64,000 nucleotides of DNA from Aphanothece cf. minutissima CCALA 015. GTDB lineage: Bacteria; Cyanobacteriota; Cyanobacteriia; PCC-6307; Cyanobiaceae. Positions 27,481 to 37,893 of the stretch are shown piece after piece (the stretch's first letter is position 1; each line of letters begins with the position of its first letter). A program made the translations under genes and the position numbers. The notes beneath the pieces are model-generated. The model had not been told where the DNA came from and did not search any database. It saw only the letters and a list, made by a program, of their open reading frames with translations. The stretch covers positions 62,001 to 126,000 of the forward strand of contig PVWP01000008.1 of NCBI GenBank assembly GCA_003003925.1, in the 5' to 3' direction.

Positions 27481-28416
27481 ATGACGGCAGATTCTGTCAA
27501 CCCGGGGGTCGACGGCGGCCGGATCGACCACCCGGCCCTGCCCGGGGCTGCCGCCGCCATCGACCGGATGCTGGTGCTCGGCGGGGGCTACACCGGCCGC
27601 CGCCTCGCCCTGGCGCTGGAGGCGGCCGGCGTGCCGGTGCTGCTCAGCCATCGCCAGCCGGCCCCGCCGGGCGACGACCGGGGCTGGCTGCACTTCGATC
27701 CCGACCAGGGCGCCCTGCCCAGCCAGGCCGACCTGGCCGGGGTCAGCCACGTGCTGGTGACGATCCCGCCCGATGCCGGCGGCCGCGATCCGGTGCTGGA
27801 GTCCCTCGAGACCCGCCTGCGTCAGCTGTCACCGGTCTGGGTGGGCTATCTCTCCACCACCGGGGTCTACGGCGACACCGGCGGCGCCTGGGTGGACGAG
27901 ACCAGCCCCACCCGGCCGCTGCTGGAGCGCAGCCAGGCCCGGCTGACCTGCGAGCAGGCCTGGCGCCGCAGCGGCCTGCCGGTGCAGCTGCTGCGGCTGC
28001 CCGCCATCTACGGCCCCGGTCGCAACCCGATGGTGAGCCTGCGCAACGGCACGGCCCGGCTCATCCACAAGCCCGGCCAGGTGTTCTCGCGGGTGCACGT
28101 CGACGACATCGTCGGCGCGGTGCTGCACACCATCGCCCTGTCCCCCGAGGCCAGGCCCGACACCCTGATCCTGGCGGACACCTTCCCCTGCCCCTCCAGC
28201 GAGATCCTGGGCCTGGCCGCCCATCTGCTGGGCTGCCGGCTGCCGGACGTGCAGCGCTTCGACGACGTGGCCGCGGCGATGGGACCCATGGCCCGCAGCT
28301 TCTGGAGCGAGAATCGACGGGCCAGCAGCCGGAGGCTCAGGGACGACCTCGGCTACCGCCTGCTCTACCCCACTTACCGGGAGGGGTTGGCGTCCTGCAG
28401 CGGCGACTTCTTCTGA
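27481..28416 (+). CDS. NAD(P)-binding epimerase/dehydratase-like protein (extended SDR)
   Basis: Rossmann-fold protein: MLVLGGGYTGRRLALAL is the dinucleotide loop (G-G-G-x-x-G). It continues with YLSTTGVYGDTGGAW, where the S-T-T and following Tyr sit in the SDR active-site position, then LRLPAIYGPGRNP and FSRVHVDDIV, typical of atypical extended SDRs such as E. coli YeeZ. The substrate is unknown. ATG 27481 adds 29 residues before the Rossmann strand; ATG 27568 starts directly at it and may be the true start. The 3' end overlaps a small convergent gene by 43 bases. Confidence 0.85.
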   Translation: MTADSVNPGVDGGRIDHPALPGAAAAIDRMLVLGGGYTGRRLALALEAAGVPVLLSHRQPAPPGDDRGWLHFDPDQGALPSQADLAGVSHVLVTIPPDAGGRDPVLESLETRLRQLSPVWVGYLSTTGVYGDTGGAWVDETSPTRPLLERSQARLTCEQAWRRSGLPVQLLRLPAIYGPGRNPMVSLRNGTARLIHKPGQVFSRVHVDDIVGAVLHTIALSPEARPDTLILADTFPCPSSEILGLAAHLLGCRLPDVQRFDDVAAAMGPMARSFWSENRRASSRRLRDDLGYRLLYPTYREGLASCSGDFF

Positions 28417-28556
28417 GCGCCGAAGATTGAAGGATCGATCAGGGAGGACAGGCCCGTGTCCTTGCCCATCTTCTCCCAATCCACCACGACCCAGCTGTTC
28501 CGGAAGGCGAGTCCCCCACCCAGCAGCAACAGGCCCAGCACCAGCAAGCGGACCAT
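28374..28556 (-). CDS. Small hypothetical membrane protein
   Basis: The 60-residue protein opens with a membrane segment (VRLLVLGLLLLGGGLAF) followed by RNSWVVVDWEKMGKDTG and a short polar tail. A W-V-V-V-D-W-x-x-M block after a single span looks like a conserved cyanobacterial small protein, but I cannot name the family. ATG 28556 is divergent from pdxA, with 27 bases between starts. The 3' end overlaps the SDR gene by 43 bases, so the two transcripts are antisense there. Confidence 0.55.
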   Translation of the reverse strand: MVRLLVLGLLLLGGGLAFRNSWVVVDWEKMGKDTGLSSLIDPSIFGAQKKSPLQDANPSR

Positions 28557-28583
28557 GAACCGACCCCGACAGCGCCCGATGGC

Positions 28584-29612
28584 ATGAAAACTACTGCGGA
28601 TCGCCTCGTCATCGCCCTGGGGGATCCCGCCGGCATCGGCGCCGAGGTGACCCTCAAGGCCCTTGCCCGGCCCCGGCCCGCCGGCCAGGAGGTGGTGCTG
28701 GTGGGCTGCGGTCGCTGGCTGCGGGAGTGCCACCGCCAGCTGCTGGCCCGCAGCGACGCGCCCCTGGCTGACCCGGAGGCGTTCGCCCTGGTGGACATCC
28801 CCCTGGAGCAGCCGGTGGTCCCGGGGGTGAGCAGCCCCGCCGCCGGTGCCGCCAGCTTCGCCTGGCTGAGCGAGGCCGTGGCGCTGGTGGGCGCCGGCGG
28901 CGGTCGGGCCCTGGTGACGGCCCCGATCGCCAAGGCCAGCTGGCAGGCGGCGGGCCATGCCTACCCGGGCCAGACCGAGCGGCTGGCGGAACTGACCGGC
29001 GCCAGCGACGCCGGGATGTTGTTCACCGCCGTGGCTCCCGCCGGCGGCTGGCGGCTCAACACGCTCCTGGCCACCACCCACATCCCCCTGACGGAAGTGA
29101 GCGCCCGGCTCGGCCCGGAGCTGGTGCACCAGCGGCTGGAGGCCCTGCTGGCCTTCTGCCGCCGCTTCCGCAGCCGCCCGCGGCTGGTGGTGGCGGGCCT
29201 GAACCCCCATGCGGGGGAGGGGGGCCACCTAGGGCGCGAGGAGCAGGACTGGCTGATTCCCGCCCTGCAGGAGTGGCAGGGCCGGCATCCGGAGGTGCGC
29301 CTGGAGGGGCCGGTACCGCCGGACACCTGCTGGCTGGAGGCGGCCGCCGCCTGGAGGGGCCAGGGCGAAGGGGCGGACGGCTACCTGGCGCTCTACCACG
29401 ACCAGGGGCTGATCCCGGTGAAGCTGCTGGCCTTCGACGCCGCCGTCAACACCACCCTGGGCCTGCCGTTCCTGCGCACCTCCCCCGACCACGGCACCGC
29501 CTTCGCCATCGCCGGCCGGGGCATCGCCAGGGCCGACAGCATGGCGGCGGCGATCCAGACCGCCTGGGAGCTGGGCCCGCCCCCGGAGGCGTTCGCCCTC
29601 AGCCGGCCTTGA
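28584..29612 (+). CDS. pdxA: 4-hydroxythreonine-4-phosphate dehydrogenase
   Basis: PdxA oxidises 4-phosphohydroxy-L-threonine in the DXP-dependent pathway of vitamin B6 synthesis. Family segments are IALGDPAGIGAEVTLKAL at the N-terminus, LVTAPIAKASW, HTEL-like PGQTERLAELTGA, LNPHAGEGG with a metal-binding His, and YHDQGLIPVKLLAFDAAVNTTLGLPFLRTSPDHGTA-type C-terminal region (YHDQGLIP and RTSPDHGTA are the key blocks). Length 342 is normal. The 3' end overlaps the convergent accB gene by 14 bases. Confidence 0.95.
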   Translation: MKTTADRLVIALGDPAGIGAEVTLKALARPRPAGQEVVLVGCGRWLRECHRQLLARSDAPLADPEAFALVDIPLEQPVVPGVSSPAAGAASFAWLSEAVALVGAGGGRALVTAPIAKASWQAAGHAYPGQTERLAELTGASDAGMLFTAVAPAGGWRLNTLLATTHIPLTEVSARLGPELVHQRLEALLAFCRRFRSRPRLVVAGLNPHAGEGGHLGREEQDWLIPALQEWQGRHPEVRLEGPVPPDTCWLEAAAAWRGQGEGADGYLALYHDQGLIPVKLLAFDAAVNTTLGLPFLRTSPDHGTAFAIAGRGIARADSMAAAIQTAWELGPPPEAFALSRP

Positions 29613-30093
29613 TCCGCATCAGCACCTGGCCGAATTCCACCGGCGTGCCGTTCTCCACCAGGATTTCCACCACCTCGCCGCTGAACTCGCACTCCAGCTC
29701 GTTCATCAGCTTCATCGCCTCAAGAATGCAGACGGGCTGGCCGGCGCTGATGCGGCTGCCCACCTCCACGAAGGGGGCCTCCCCCGGAGCCGAGGAGCGG
29801 TAGAAGGTGCCCACCATCGGCGCCGTGACGGCCTGCAGATCACTGCGCACGGAAGCGGCGGGCGGCGGGGGCGCCGAAGGCCCCGGGGCAGGGGCGACCG
29901 CGGCCGCAGGGGCGGGAGCCGGCGGTGGGGCCCCGGCGGGAGCCTGCACCATGGTGACCGTCGCCGGCGCGGGGGCCGGCAGGTTGCGGCGCACCTCCAG
30001 CCGGAAGTCGTCGCCTTCGAGCCGGAGTTCCTGGATGTCACTGTCCCCGAGCAGGGCCAGCAGCTGGCGCAGTTGGTCGTGATCGAGCTGCAT
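29599..30093 (-). CDS. accB: Biotin carboxyl carrier protein of acetyl-CoA carboxylase
   Basis: The C-terminal biotinyl domain shows the biotin attachment site CILEAMKLMNELE, with Lys128 as the acceptor, preceded by APMVGTFYRS and the VGSRISAGQ turn. The N-terminal helical part (residues 1-35) and a Pro/Ala linker (about 38-82) are typical of bacterial AccB. It carries CO2 between biotin carboxylase and carboxyltransferase in the first step of fatty acid synthesis. It starts five bases after the efp stop, the efp-accB operon order common in cyanobacteria. Confidence 0.97.
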   Translation of the reverse strand: MQLDHDQLRQLLALLGDSDIQELRLEGDDFRLEVRRNLPAPAPATVTMVQAPAGAPPPAPAPAAAVAPAPGPSAPPPPAASVRSDLQAVTAPMVGTFYRSSAPGEAPFVEVGSRISAGQPVCILEAMKLMNELECEFSGEVVEILVENGTPVEFGQVLMRIKAG

Positions 30094-30098
30094 GGCGA

Positions 30099-30659
30099 TC
30101 AGGACTCCCGGCCCAGATAGCTGTCGGTGCGGGTGTCGACCTTGATCTTCTCGCCGATCGTGATGAACAGGGGCACCATCACCTGGGCACCGGTCTCGAC
30201 GATGGCCGGCTTGGTGCCGCCGGTGGCGGTGTCGCCCTTGACGCCGGGGTCGGTCTGGGTGACCTCGAGCACCACTGAATTGGGCAGCTCCACCTCCAGG
30301 GGCTTGCCGTTCCAGGAGACGACGCTCACCTCCATGCCTTCCTTGAGGTACTTGCGGCCGTCACCGATCTGCTTGGCGGTCAGGCGGGTCTCCTCGTAGG
30401 AGGCCATGTCCATGAAGACGTAGTCATCGCCTTCCATGTAGGTGTGCTGGAGGGTCGACTTCTCCAGCTGGGCCTGGGGCATGGTTTCCCCGGCGCGGAA
30501 GGTCTTCTCGACCACGTTGCCGCTCTGGACGCCCTTGAGCTTGGTGCGGACGAAGGCCGAGCCCTTGCCGGGCTTGACATGCAGGAATTCGACGACGCGC
30601 CAGACCTGGCCATCCAGCTCAATCGTGGTGCCGGTACGAAAGTCGTTGCTGGAGATCAT
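30099..30659 (-). CDS. efp: Elongation factor P
   Basis: The 186-residue protein opens [17 protein letters not shown] and has the domain I tip loop [10 protein letters not shown] with Lys32 at the position that is post-translationally modified in several bacteria. It ends in [14 protein letters not shown], the domain III signature. EF-P rescues ribosomes stalled at polyproline stretches, which are frequent in the proteins of this window. No modification enzyme is encoded here. It forms an operon with accB and is divergent from the cyclophilin gene. Confidence 0.98.
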   Translation of the reverse strand: MISSNDFRTGTTIELDGQVWRVVEFLHVKPGKGSAFVRTKLKGVQSGNVVEKTFRAGETMPQAQLEKSTLQHTYMEGDDYVFMDMASYEETRLTAKQIGDGRKYLKEGMEVSVVSWNGKPLEVELPNSVVLEVTQTDPGVKGDTATGGTKPAIVETGAQVMVPLFITIGEKIKVDTRTDSYLGRES

Positions 30660-30770
30660 TCCGGCGGATCGGATCGGGGGATTGTACGTCTGGCTACAGG
30701 CCCACCTGCGGACGACGGCGGCGGAGGCCCGGGCCGGTTGTGCCAAAGTCCAGGCAGTCACAGGGGAAGC

Positions 30771-31874
30771 ATGGACCGGCGACGCAGGCGCATCGGGTTC
30801 ACCACCACGCTGGCCGCCCGGCTGGGGGCCGCCCTGACCCTCGTTCTCACCCTGCTGCTGGCGGTCCCCGCCGCCTGGGCCTACCTGCCCCAGGGCAATG
30901 CCGTCAGTGATCCCACCGCCCTGCTGCGCAACGCCCTTCCCATGGAGCAGGGCGACCTGCAGGGGCTCCAGCACCGCCTCGAGGACACCAGCGACGACCT
31001 GCGGGCCAAGCGCTGGAGCAGCCTGACCGGCTCCGTCCGCCGGGCCGAGTCCCAGCTCGGCGGCAGCCGGGAGCGGATCCTGGCCAGCTTCGATGCCGCC
31101 GACCGGCCCACCGCCGAAGCCCTGCTGGCCGATACGGCGGTGCATCTGCAGGAGCTGGCGGTCGCCGGTGAGGCCCAGGACCGGGACCGGTTCCTGGCCG
31201 CCCGCCGGGAGGCCCTCGCCGACATCGGCCAGGCCGAGGCCCTGCTGGTGGGGCCCTTCCCGTTCACGATTCCCGCCGAATTCGACGGGCTGCCGCGGCT
31301 GCTGGGCCGCGCCACCGTGCGGCTCACCACCACCAAAGGCGACCTGACCACCGTCGTGGACGGCTACAACGCCCCCCTGACCGCCGGCGCCTTCGTCGAC
31401 CTGGTGCAGCGAGGCTTCTACGACGGCCTGCCCTTCAACCGCGCCGAGGACTTCTACGTACTCCAGACCGGCGATCCCGCCGGCCCGGCCACCGGCTACG
31501 TGGATCCGGTCAGCAAGCAGGAGCGCACCGTGCCCCTGGAGATCATGGTGCCCGGCCAAGAGGCCCCCTTCTACAACCAGACCTTCGAGGACCTGGGGAT
31601 GTTCAAGGCCGAACCGGTGCTGCCCTTCGCCAGCAAGGGCACCCTGGGGTGGGCCCACTCCGACGAGGCCCTGGGCGACGGCTCCTCCCAGTTCTTCCTG
31701 TTCCTGTTCGAGCCGGAGCTCACCCCGGCGGGCCTCAACCTCATCGACGGGCGCTATGCCGCCTTCGGCTATGTGGTGGACGGCTTCGACGTGCTCGAGG
31801 AGCTCACCGCCGACGACGGCATCGTCAAGGCGACGGTGGTCGAGGGGGCCGACAACCTGCGCCCCCATGCCTGA
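30771..31874 (+). CDS. Exported cyclophilin-type peptidyl-prolyl isomerase (TLP40-like)
   Basis: A signal peptide ([16 protein letters not shown]) directs this 367-residue protein to the periplasm or thylakoid lumen. Residues 40-160 form a helical region with leucine repeats ([20 protein letters not shown]), as in the TLP40/AtCYP38 group that binds photosystem II components. The C-terminal cyclophilin domain contains [36 protein letters not shown] and [18 protein letters not shown], but the classical R/F active-site residues are altered, so isomerase activity may be weak, as reported for CYP38. The RBS AGGGGAAG is at 30762-30769. thiL overlaps its end by eight bases. Confidence 0.9.
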   Translation: MDRRRRRIGFTTTLAARLGAALTLVLTLLLAVPAAWAYLPQGNAVSDPTALLRNALPMEQGDLQGLQHRLEDTSDDLRAKRWSSLTGSVRRAESQLGGSRERILASFDAADRPTAEALLADTAVHLQELAVAGEAQDRDRFLAARREALADIGQAEALLVGPFPFTIPAEFDGLPRLLGRATVRLTTTKGDLTTVVDGYNAPLTAGAFVDLVQRGFYDGLPFNRAEDFYVLQTGDPAGPATGYVDPVSKQERTVPLEIMVPGQEAPFYNQTFEDLGMFKAEPVLPFASKGTLGWAHSDEALGDGSSQFFLFLFEPELTPAGLNLIDGRYAAFGYVVDGFDVLEELTADDGIVKATVVEGADNLRPHA

Positions 31875-32886
31875 GGGGCCCACCCTGGCGCAGCTGGGGG
31901 AAGGGGAGCTGATCCGGCGCCTCGGCGCCTTCGCCCCCCCGGGGCAGTTCGACGATGACGCCGCCCTTCTGGGAGCGGCCCAGCTGGGGGCGCACCCGGC
32001 GGGGGATCCGCCGCTGGTGCTGAACACCGACGTGCTGGTGGAGGACGTCCACTTCAGTGCGGCGACGATGGGGGCCGCCGATGTGGGCTGGCGGGCGGCG
32101 GCGGCCAACCTCTCCGATCTGGCGGCCATGGGCTGCCGCGGCGCCGTGGGCATCACCGTGGCCCTGGTGGCCCCTGGGGACACGCCCTGGGCCTGGGTGG
32201 AGGGGGCCTACGGCGGCATGACGCAGCTGCTGGCGGCCCATGGCGGCGTGCTGCTCGGGGGCGACTGCAGCGGCGGCCGCCAGCGCCTGCTGGCCGTCAC
32301 CGCCCTGGGCCGGCTCCCGGCGGGGGGCGGCCCGATCCGCCGCGGGGACGGCCGGCCGGGCGATGTGGTGGTCAGCACCGGCGCCCATGGGCTCAGCCGC
32401 CTGGGCCTGGCCCTGCTGCGGGGCGAGGCGCTGCCGGACCTGCCCGCGTCCGGCCGGGAGCGCGCCATCCGTGCCCACCGCAGGCCCGTGCCCCGGTTCG
32501 ATGCGGTGGCGGCCCTGGGGGCCTGTCGCCCGGCGGCCCTGGACTGGCGGGTGGCCGGCTGCGACAGCAGTGACGGCCTGGCGGCCGCGGCCTCCTGCCT
32601 GGCCGCCGCCAGCGGCTGCACGGCCCTGCTGTTCCGGGAGGCCCTGCCCCTGGCGGCGGAACTGGAGGGCCAGGACACCGGCGAGGACTGGTGCCTCTGG
32701 GGAGGTGAAGATTTCGAACTGGTGCTGGCCGTGGAGCCGACCTGGGCCGAGGCCCTGGTGGAACGGCTGGCGGGCGCCCGCCGGATCGGCCGGCTGGTGG
32801 AACCCCAGCCCTGCGGAGCCCTGGGATGGGCGGAGGGGGGGGACCCTGTCGCCCCCCCGGCCGCCGCTTTCCGCCATTTCGGCTGA
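31867..32886 (+). CDS. thiL: Thiamine-monophosphate kinase
   Basis: ThiL phosphorylates thiamine monophosphate to the active diphosphate. The PurM-like ATP-grasp-independent fold is visible through FDDDAALL near the N-terminus (Mg binding Asp cluster), [40 protein letters not shown] and the C-terminal [11 protein letters not shown], all characteristic of the family. Length 339 is normal. Together with thiG at 11.7 kb the window supplies two steps of thiamine synthesis, though the genes are not linked in an operon. It starts inside the last codons of the cyclophilin gene, so translation is coupled. Confidence 0.95.
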   Translation: MPEGPTLAQLGEGELIRRLGAFAPPGQFDDDAALLGAAQLGAHPAGDPPLVLNTDVLVEDVHFSAATMGAADVGWRAAAANLSDLAAMGCRGAVGITVALVAPGDTPWAWVEGAYGGMTQLLAAHGGVLLGGDCSGGRQRLLAVTALGRLPAGGGPIRRGDGRPGDVVVSTGAHGLSRLGLALLRGEALPDLPASGRERAIRAHRRPVPRFDAVAALGACRPAALDWRVAGCDSSDGLAAAASCLAAASGCTALLFREALPLAAELEGQDTGEDWCLWGGEDFELVLAVEPTWAEALVERLAGARRIGRLVEPQPCGALGWAEGGDPVAPPAAAFRHFG

Positions 32887-32910
32887 CGGAATCAGCGGAC
32901 GGATTCAGCC
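32881..32910. terminator. Inverted repeat between thiL and gap2
   Basis: GGCT...GAATC and GATTC...AGCC can pair into an imperfect stem with a bulge just at the thiL stop codon, in the 41-base gap between two convergent genes. There is no clear T-run on either strand. It may serve as a shared transcription stop, but this is uncertain. Confidence 0.35.
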
Positions 32911-32927
32911 GCCGGCAGGCCGCCGGT

Positions 32928-33950
32928 TCACTTCCAGTTGCGGGCCACCACCTCGGCCAGGTCGACGACGCGCTGGCTGTAGCCCCACTCGTTGTCGTAC
33001 CAGGCGATGACCTTGACCATGTTGTCGCCCATCACCAGGGTGAGATCCGAATCGACGATCGCCGACTCGTCGGTGCCGGCGTGGTCGGTGGAGACCAGGG
33101 GCAGGTCGCAGTACTTGATGATCCCCTTCATGCCGTTCTCGGAGGCGGCCTTGAGGGTGGCGTTCACCTCCTCCTTGGTGGTGCCGCGGCTCACTTCGAG
33201 CACCAGATCGACCACCGAGACGTTGGGGGTGGGCACCCGCAGGGCGATGCCGTTGAGCTTGCCCTTCATCGGCGGGTACACCAGAGCCACCGCCTTGGCG
33301 GCGCCGGTGGAGGTGGGAACGATGTTGACGGCGGCGGCCCGGGCGCGGCGCAGATCGCGGTGGCTGGCGTCGAGGATGCGCTGGTCCCCGGTGTAGCTGT
33401 GGGTGGTGGTCATCGTGCCCTTGACGATGCCGAAGGCCTGATCGAGCACCTTCACCACCGGCGCCATGCAGTTGGTGGTGCAGCTGGCGTTGCTGATGAT
33501 GGCGAAGTCATCGTGGCGGTACTGATCGGCGTTGACGCCGACCACGAAAGTGCCGACGCCGTCGCCCTTGCCGGGGGCCGTGATCAGAACCTTGCTGGCA
33601 CCGGCTTCGATGTGCTTGCCGGCCCCCTTTTCATCAATGAAGACGCCGGTGGCCTCGATCACCAGGTCGACGCCCCACTCCTTCCAGGGGAGGTTGAGGG
33701 GATTGCGGTCGGAGAAGCACTTGATGTGCTTGCCGTTGACCACGATGGTGTCGTCGGTGTGGCTCACTTCCGCATTGCGGATGTGGCCGAGCATCGTGTC
33801 GTACTGGAGCAGGTGGGCGTTGGTCTTCGGATCGGAGGTGTCGTTAAGGCCCACCACTTCGATGCCGGTGTTCTCACCGCGGCTCAGCCAGCAGCGCATG
33901 AAATTCCGACCGATTCGGCCAAATCCATTGATCGCAACGCGCAAGGTCAT
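32928..33950 (-). CDS. gap2: Glyceraldehyde-3-phosphate dehydrogenase, Gap2 type
   Basis: The N-terminus [15 protein letters not shown] is the dinucleotide fold. The catalytic Cys157 lies in SNASCTTNC, and HSYTGDQR and WYDNEWGYS are the usual substrate-region motifs. The loop after the second strand reads [11 protein letters not shown]; the T-S-D after N-D is typical of plastid-like Gap2 enzymes that accept NADPH in the Calvin-Benson cycle, rather than the NAD-only glycolytic Gap1. No C-terminal CP12-like extension is present. It is divergent from murC across 179 bases, which should hold both promoters; I could not identify clear boxes. Confidence 0.96.
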   Translation of the reverse strand: MTLRVAINGFGRIGRNFMRCWLSRGENTGIEVVGLNDTSDPKTNAHLLQYDTMLGHIRNAEVSHTDDTIVVNGKHIKCFSDRNPLNLPWKEWGVDLVIEATGVFIDEKGAGKHIEAGASKVLITAPGKGDGVGTFVVGVNADQYRHDDFAIISNASCTTNCMAPVVKVLDQAFGIVKGTMTTTHSYTGDQRILDASHRDLRRARAAAVNIVPTSTGAAKAVALVYPPMKGKLNGIALRVPTPNVSVVDLVLEVSRGTTKEEVNATLKAASENGMKGIIKYCDLPLVSTDHAGTDESAIVDSDLTLVMGDNMVKVIAWYDNEWGYSQRVVDLAEVVARNWK

Positions 33951-34129
33951 GGCAGAAAGCGGTGGAACCCGCTAGCAAGGAGGGATTTTGGCTGCCGATC
34001 ATACAGAAATGGGGGTCCTGCTCTTTCCCGCAGCCACAGGCCCCGGATCGGACGGTCGGCAAAGCGAAGTATCCCGCAGAGGGGGGAGGGCCGATCTGCC
34101 GTTATTTTCGGCGTGGCCTGGAGTCCCCC

Positions 34130-35581
34130 TTGATCCCGAAGCTCGATCGCCGTCAGCCGCTCCATTTCATCGGGGCCGGGGGGATCGGCATGTCCGCCCT
34201 GGCAGGGATCCTGGCGGAGAGGGGCTTCCTGGTGAGTGGCTCCGACCCCCGTCCCAGTCCGGTGCTGGAGCGGCTGGGATCCGCCGGGGTGCGGGTCTTC
34301 CAGGAGCAGACCGCCGCGACGATCACCGCGGTGCTCGCCGGTCTCGACGGGACGGTGGCGGATCCCCTGGTGGTGATCAGCTCGGCGGTGCCCGCTGCCA
34401 ACGAGGAGCTGGCCGAGGCCCGGCGGCGCGGGCTGGCGATCGTGCACCGCTCCGACGTGCTGGCGGCCCTGATCAATGCCCAGCCGTCGATCGCGGTGGC
34501 CGGCAGCCACGGCAAGACCACCACCAGCACCCTGATCGCCACGCTCCTGGAGGCCGTCGGCGAGGACCCCACCGCCGTGATCGGGGGGATCGTGCCCGCC
34601 TTCGGCAGCAACGGCCGCCATGGCCGGGGCCGGCTGCTGGTGGCCGAGGCCGACGAATCGGACGGCTCCCTGGTGAAGTTCCGGCCCCGGCTGGGGGTGC
34701 TCACCAATGTGGAGCTCGACCACACCGACCACTACCCGGATCTGGCCGCCCTGGTGGCCACCCTGCAGCACTTCGCCGATGGCTGCACCACCCTGCTGGC
34801 CAACCGCGACTGTCCGGTGCTGCGGGAGCACTTCCAGGCCGCCAGCTGGTGGTCGACCTGCAGCAGCGAAGGCGTCGACTTCGCCGCCATCCCCCTGGAG
34901 GAGCGGGGTGACGGCACCCTGGCCACCTGGTACGAGCACGGGGAGGCGCTCGGCACCCTGGAGGTGCCCCTGCCCGGCCGCCACAACCTGAGCAACACCG
35001 TGGCCGCCATGGCGGCCTGCCGGCTGGAGGGCGTGCCCTTCGAGGACCTGCGGCTGGCGGTGGCCGGGCTGCGCCCCCCCGGCCGCCGCTTCGACTGCCG
35101 CGGCCTCTGGCAGGACCGGGCGATCGTCGACGATTACGCCCACCATCCCAGCGAAGTGGCCGCCACCATCGCCATGGCCCGGCTGATGGTGGAGAGCGGC
35201 CGCAGCCCGCTGCCGCTGGTGCCGCGGCGGCTGGTGGCGGTGTTCCAGCCCCACCGCTACACCCGCACCGCCCAGTTCCTGGACGATTTCGCCGCGGCCC
35301 TCACCGAGGCCGACGCCGTGCTGCTGGCGCCCCTGTACGCGGCCGGCGAGGCCCCGGTGGCGGGGATCTCCAGCCAGGCCCTGGCGGAGTCGGTGCGCTC
35401 CCTCGCCCCCGACCTGCCGGTGGCGGTGGCGGCCAGCATGGAGGCCCTGGCGGAGCTGGTGGCCGGCGGCACCGGCCCGGGCGACCTGGTGCTGGCGATG
35501 GGGGCCGGCGACGTCAACAGCCTCTGGGAGCGCCTGGGGGCCCTCGACGAACGGGGTCGCCCCACCGCGCTGGTGGCCTGA
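34130..35581 (+). CDS. murC: UDP-N-acetylmuramate--L-alanine ligase
   Basis: MurC adds the first amino acid of the peptidoglycan stem peptide. Visible are the UDP-binding loop [13 protein letters not shown], the ATP P-loop [35 protein letters not shown], and [13 protein letters not shown] in the C-terminal domain. TTG 34130 is supported by GGAG at 34120-34123 and by homologous N-terminal spacing ([15 protein letters not shown]); the open frame upstream overlaps the intergenic region. murB follows after four bases, so the two are co-transcribed. Confidence 0.96.
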   Translation: MIPKLDRRQPLHFIGAGGIGMSALAGILAERGFLVSGSDPRPSPVLERLGSAGVRVFQEQTAATITAVLAGLDGTVADPLVVISSAVPAANEELAEARRRGLAIVHRSDVLAALINAQPSIAVAGSHGKTTTSTLIATLLEAVGEDPTAVIGGIVPAFGSNGRHGRGRLLVAEADESDGSLVKFRPRLGVLTNVELDHTDHYPDLAALVATLQHFADGCTTLLANRDCPVLREHFQAASWWSTCSSEGVDFAAIPLEERGDGTLATWYEHGEALGTLEVPLPGRHNLSNTVAAMAACRLEGVPFEDLRLAVAGLRPPGRRFDCRGLWQDRAIVDDYAHHPSEVAATIAMARLMVESGRSPLPLVPRRLVAVFQPHRYTRTAQFLDDFAAALTEADAVLLAPLYAAGEAPVAGISSQALAESVRSLAPDLPVAVAASMEALAELVAGGTGPGDLVLAMGAGDVNSLWERLGALDERGRPTALVA

Positions 35582-35585
35582 GGGG

Positions 35586-36479
35586 ATGGCGACGGCCCCG
35601 CTCAGCCAGCCCCGGGCAGGGGTCGCCCTGCGGGACTACACCACCTGGAAGGTCGGCGGTCCCGCCGCCTGGTTCGCCGAACCCGCCGACCAGGGGGAGC
35701 TGATCGCCCACGCCGCCTGGGCGGCGGCCTCGGGTCTTCCCTTCCGCTGCATCGGCGCAGGCTCCAACCTGCTGATCGCCGACGGCGGCCTCGATGGCCT
35801 CACCCTCTGCAACCGGCGGCTGCAGGGCAGCCGCCTGGACCCGGGCGAGGGCTGGGTGGAGGCCGAGGCGGGCGAACCGATCCCCACCCTGGCCCGCAAG
35901 GCGGCCCGCAGCGGCCTGCGGGGTCTGGAGTGGGCCGTCGGCATCCCCGGCACGGTGGGTGGCGCGGTGGTGATGAACGCCGGCGCCCAGGGGGGCTGCA
36001 CCGCCGAGTGGCTGGTGTCGGTGCGGGTGCTGGATCCGCGCCGGCCCGACGCCCCCTTCGAGCTGGCCGCCGCTGACCTGGCCTTCGCCTACCGCCACAG
36101 CCGCCTGCAGGAGGAGCCACTGCTGGTGCTTTCGGCCCGCTTCCGGCTGGAGCCCGGCCACGACCCGGCGGTGCTCAGCGCCCGCACCAGCGCCAACCTG
36201 CAGAGCCGCACCAGCACCCAGCCCTACCAGCAACCCAGCTGCGGCAGCGTGTTCCGCAATCCCGAACCGCTCAAGGCCGGCCAGCTGATCGAATCCCTCG
36301 GCCTCAAGGGACTCGCCATCGGCGATGCCCAGGTGTCGCCGATCCACGCCAACTTCATCGTCAACACCGGGGCCGCCACCGCCTCCGACATCGACGCCCT
36401 GATCCGCCAGGTGCAGCAGCGGGTGCTGGAGAGCCGCGGGGTGCGGCTGCACCCGGAGGTCCAGCGGCTGGGGTTCTAG
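35586..36479 (+). CDS. murB: UDP-N-acetylenolpyruvoylglucosamine reductase
   Basis: MurB reduces the enolpyruvyl group to give UDP-MurNAc using FAD and NADPH. The FAD-binding landmarks are [28 protein letters not shown], and [25 protein letters not shown] (quoted in blocks: [10 protein letters not shown] and [10 protein letters not shown]). The catalytic Ser lies in [11 protein letters not shown] and the Glu in the C-terminal [10 protein letters not shown]. The 297-residue length fits the type II MurB, which lacks the extra loop of the E. coli enzyme. It follows murC almost directly. Confidence 0.97.
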   Translation: MATAPLSQPRAGVALRDYTTWKVGGPAAWFAEPADQGELIAHAAWAAASGLPFRCIGAGSNLLIADGGLDGLTLCNRRLQGSRLDPGEGWVEAEAGEPIPTLARKAARSGLRGLEWAVGIPGTVGGAVVMNAGAQGGCTAEWLVSVRVLDPRRPDAPFELAAADLAFAYRHSRLQEEPLLVLSARFRLEPGHDPAVLSARTSANLQSRTSTQPYQQPSCGSVFRNPEPLKAGQLIESLGLKGLAIGDAQVSPIHANFIVNTGAATASDIDALIRQVQQRVLESRGVRLHPEVQRLGF

Positions 36480-36506
36480 CCTGCCCCCAGACGACGATCC
36501 CCTGGC

Positions 36507-36848
36507 ATGGCCGGCTTCGGACTTCCCAATTTCGGACAGCTGACCGAGGCCTTCCGCAAGGCCCAGCAGATTCAGCAGGACGCCCAGAAGCTCCAGGAGG
36601 AGCTCGACGCGATGGAACTGCAGGGCAGCGACCCCGAGGGCCGCGCCAGCGTCTGGCTCTCCGGCAACCAGCAGCCCCTGCGGGTCGAGCTGAGCCCGGA
36701 GCTGCTCGCCGAACCCGTGGAGACGGTCGAGGCGGCCGTGCTGGCGGCGCTCTGCAAGGCCTACGAGGTCTCCACCGGCACCATGCGCGAGCGCATGGAA
36801 ACCCTCACCGGGGGTCTGGATCTGAATCTTCCCGGTCTGGGGAACTGA
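36507..36848 (+). CDS. YbaB/EbfC family nucleoid-associated protein
   Basis: The 113-residue protein has the alternating alpha-beta-alpha layout of YbaB/EbfC dimers: [20 protein letters not shown], a strand region [17 protein letters not shown], and a C-terminal helix [18 protein letters not shown]. These proteins bind DNA as tweezer-like dimers. The N-terminal [11 protein letters not shown] is typical of cyanobacterial members. It follows murB after 27 bases. The last 44 bases overlap the convergent rsgA gene. Confidence 0.93.
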   Translation: MAGFGLPNFGQLTEAFRKAQQIQQDAQKLQEELDAMELQGSDPEGRASVWLSGNQQPLRVELSPELLAEPVETVEAAVLAALCKAYEVSTGTMRERMETLTGGLDLNLPGLGN

Positions 36849-37893
36849 GCTCCCCCTCCAGTCCCGGCAGGTCCTGCTCCAGCCCCTGACGCCGGGTGCT
36901 GCGGGAGGACCGGCGCAGCTGGGGGTCGAGCAGGGGTTCGAGGCGGTCGCCCCGCTGACGCAGGCCCCGCTCCCCCTGGCGCCCCTGGCCGCTGCGGGAA
37001 CGGGCCGCCGCGGCCTCCACCTCCTCGAGGCAGCGGCCGTAGATCAGCTGGCGGTCCCAGCCGTCCCCCATGGCACAGCCCGGGTCGCCCAGGTGGCGGC
37101 AGTTGGCGAAACGGCAGGGGATGGCCCTGAGGCGGGCCAGCAGCTCCGGGAAGGCCGCCGCCAGGATCTGGGGGTCGTCGGGGAGGGCGGGGGTGTTGAA
37201 GCCGGGGGAATCGGCCACCAGGGCCCCCGGCGCCACGGAGAACAATTCGACATGCCGGGTCGTGTGGCGTCCGCGGCGCAACCGGCCGGAGACGGCGGCG
37301 ACGCGCAGCTCCAGGGCCGGGGCCAGGGCGTTGAGCAGGCTGCTCTTGCCCACGCCGGAGGGGCCGCAGAGCACGGCGATGCCCGGCGCGGCCAGCTGGT
37401 GGCGCAGGGTCTCGAGACCCTCACCGCTGCGGGTCGAAACCGCCACGGTGCCGTAGCCCCAGCCCTCCAGCCGCCGGCACCAGGCCCCCACCTCGTCCGG
37501 CGGCAGCAGGTCGGCCTTGCTGAGCACCACCTGCACCGGCTGGCCGGTGGCCTCGGCGGTGATCAGGAACCGGGTCAGCTGCAGGGGGTCAAGGCCGGGT
37601 TCGGCCACGGCCACCACCACCACCACCCGGTTCACGTTGGCGACCGCCGGCCGCTCCAGCAGGCTGTGGCGGGGTTCGAGGCCCACCACCGCCCCCCGCC
37701 GCGCCCGCCAGTCGACGGCGGCCACCGTCACCCGATCACCCACGCACACCTGCAGGCCGCTCTTGTCGAGGCGGGTGCGGCGGGTGCACAGCAGGCGGCC
37801 GTCGTCACCGAGCTCCGAGGGGCCATCGAGGCTCACCAGGCAGTAGTTGGCCTGCAGGGCCACCACCCGACCCGGCAGCGGCTCAGCCCCCAT
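36805..37893 (-). CDS. rsgA: Ribosome small-subunit-dependent GTPase A
   Basis: RsgA is a circularly permuted GTPase that checks late 30S assembly. The order G4-G1-G3 is visible: LSKADLLPP (G4), then [14 protein letters not shown] (G1), then DSPGFNTP (G3). An N-terminal OB domain ([15 protein letters not shown]) precedes it and a zinc knuckle [15 protein letters not shown] follows. ATG 37893 ([11 protein letters not shown]) is chosen over the longer frame. The C-terminus carries about 45 extra acidic and basic residues, partly overlapping the YbaB gene. It starts inside the preceding TusA-like gene by 11 bases. Confidence 0.94.
   Translation of the reverse strand: MGAEPLPGRVVALQANYCLVSLDGPSELGDDGRLLCTRRTRLDKSGLQVCVGDRVTVAAVDWRARRGAVVGLEPRHSLLERPAVANVNRVVVVVAVAEPGLDPLQLTRFLITAEATGQPVQVVLSKADLLPPDEVGAWCRRLEGWGYGTVAVSTRSGEGLETLRHQLAAPGIAVLCGPSGVGKSSLLNALAPALELRVAAVSGRLRRGRHTTRHVELFSVAPGALVADSPGFNTPALPDDPQILAAAFPELLARLRAIPCRFANCRHLGDPGCAMGDGWDRQLIYGRCLEEVEAAAARSRSGQGRQGERGLRQRGDRLEPLLDPQLRRSSRSTRRQGLEQDLPGLEGELSSPDREDSDPDPR

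Noticed and set aside
30099..32183. 694-residue minus-strand ORF including efp
   Set aside because: The C-terminal 186 residues are EF-P; the upstream extension is antisense to the cyclophilin gene and has no domain.
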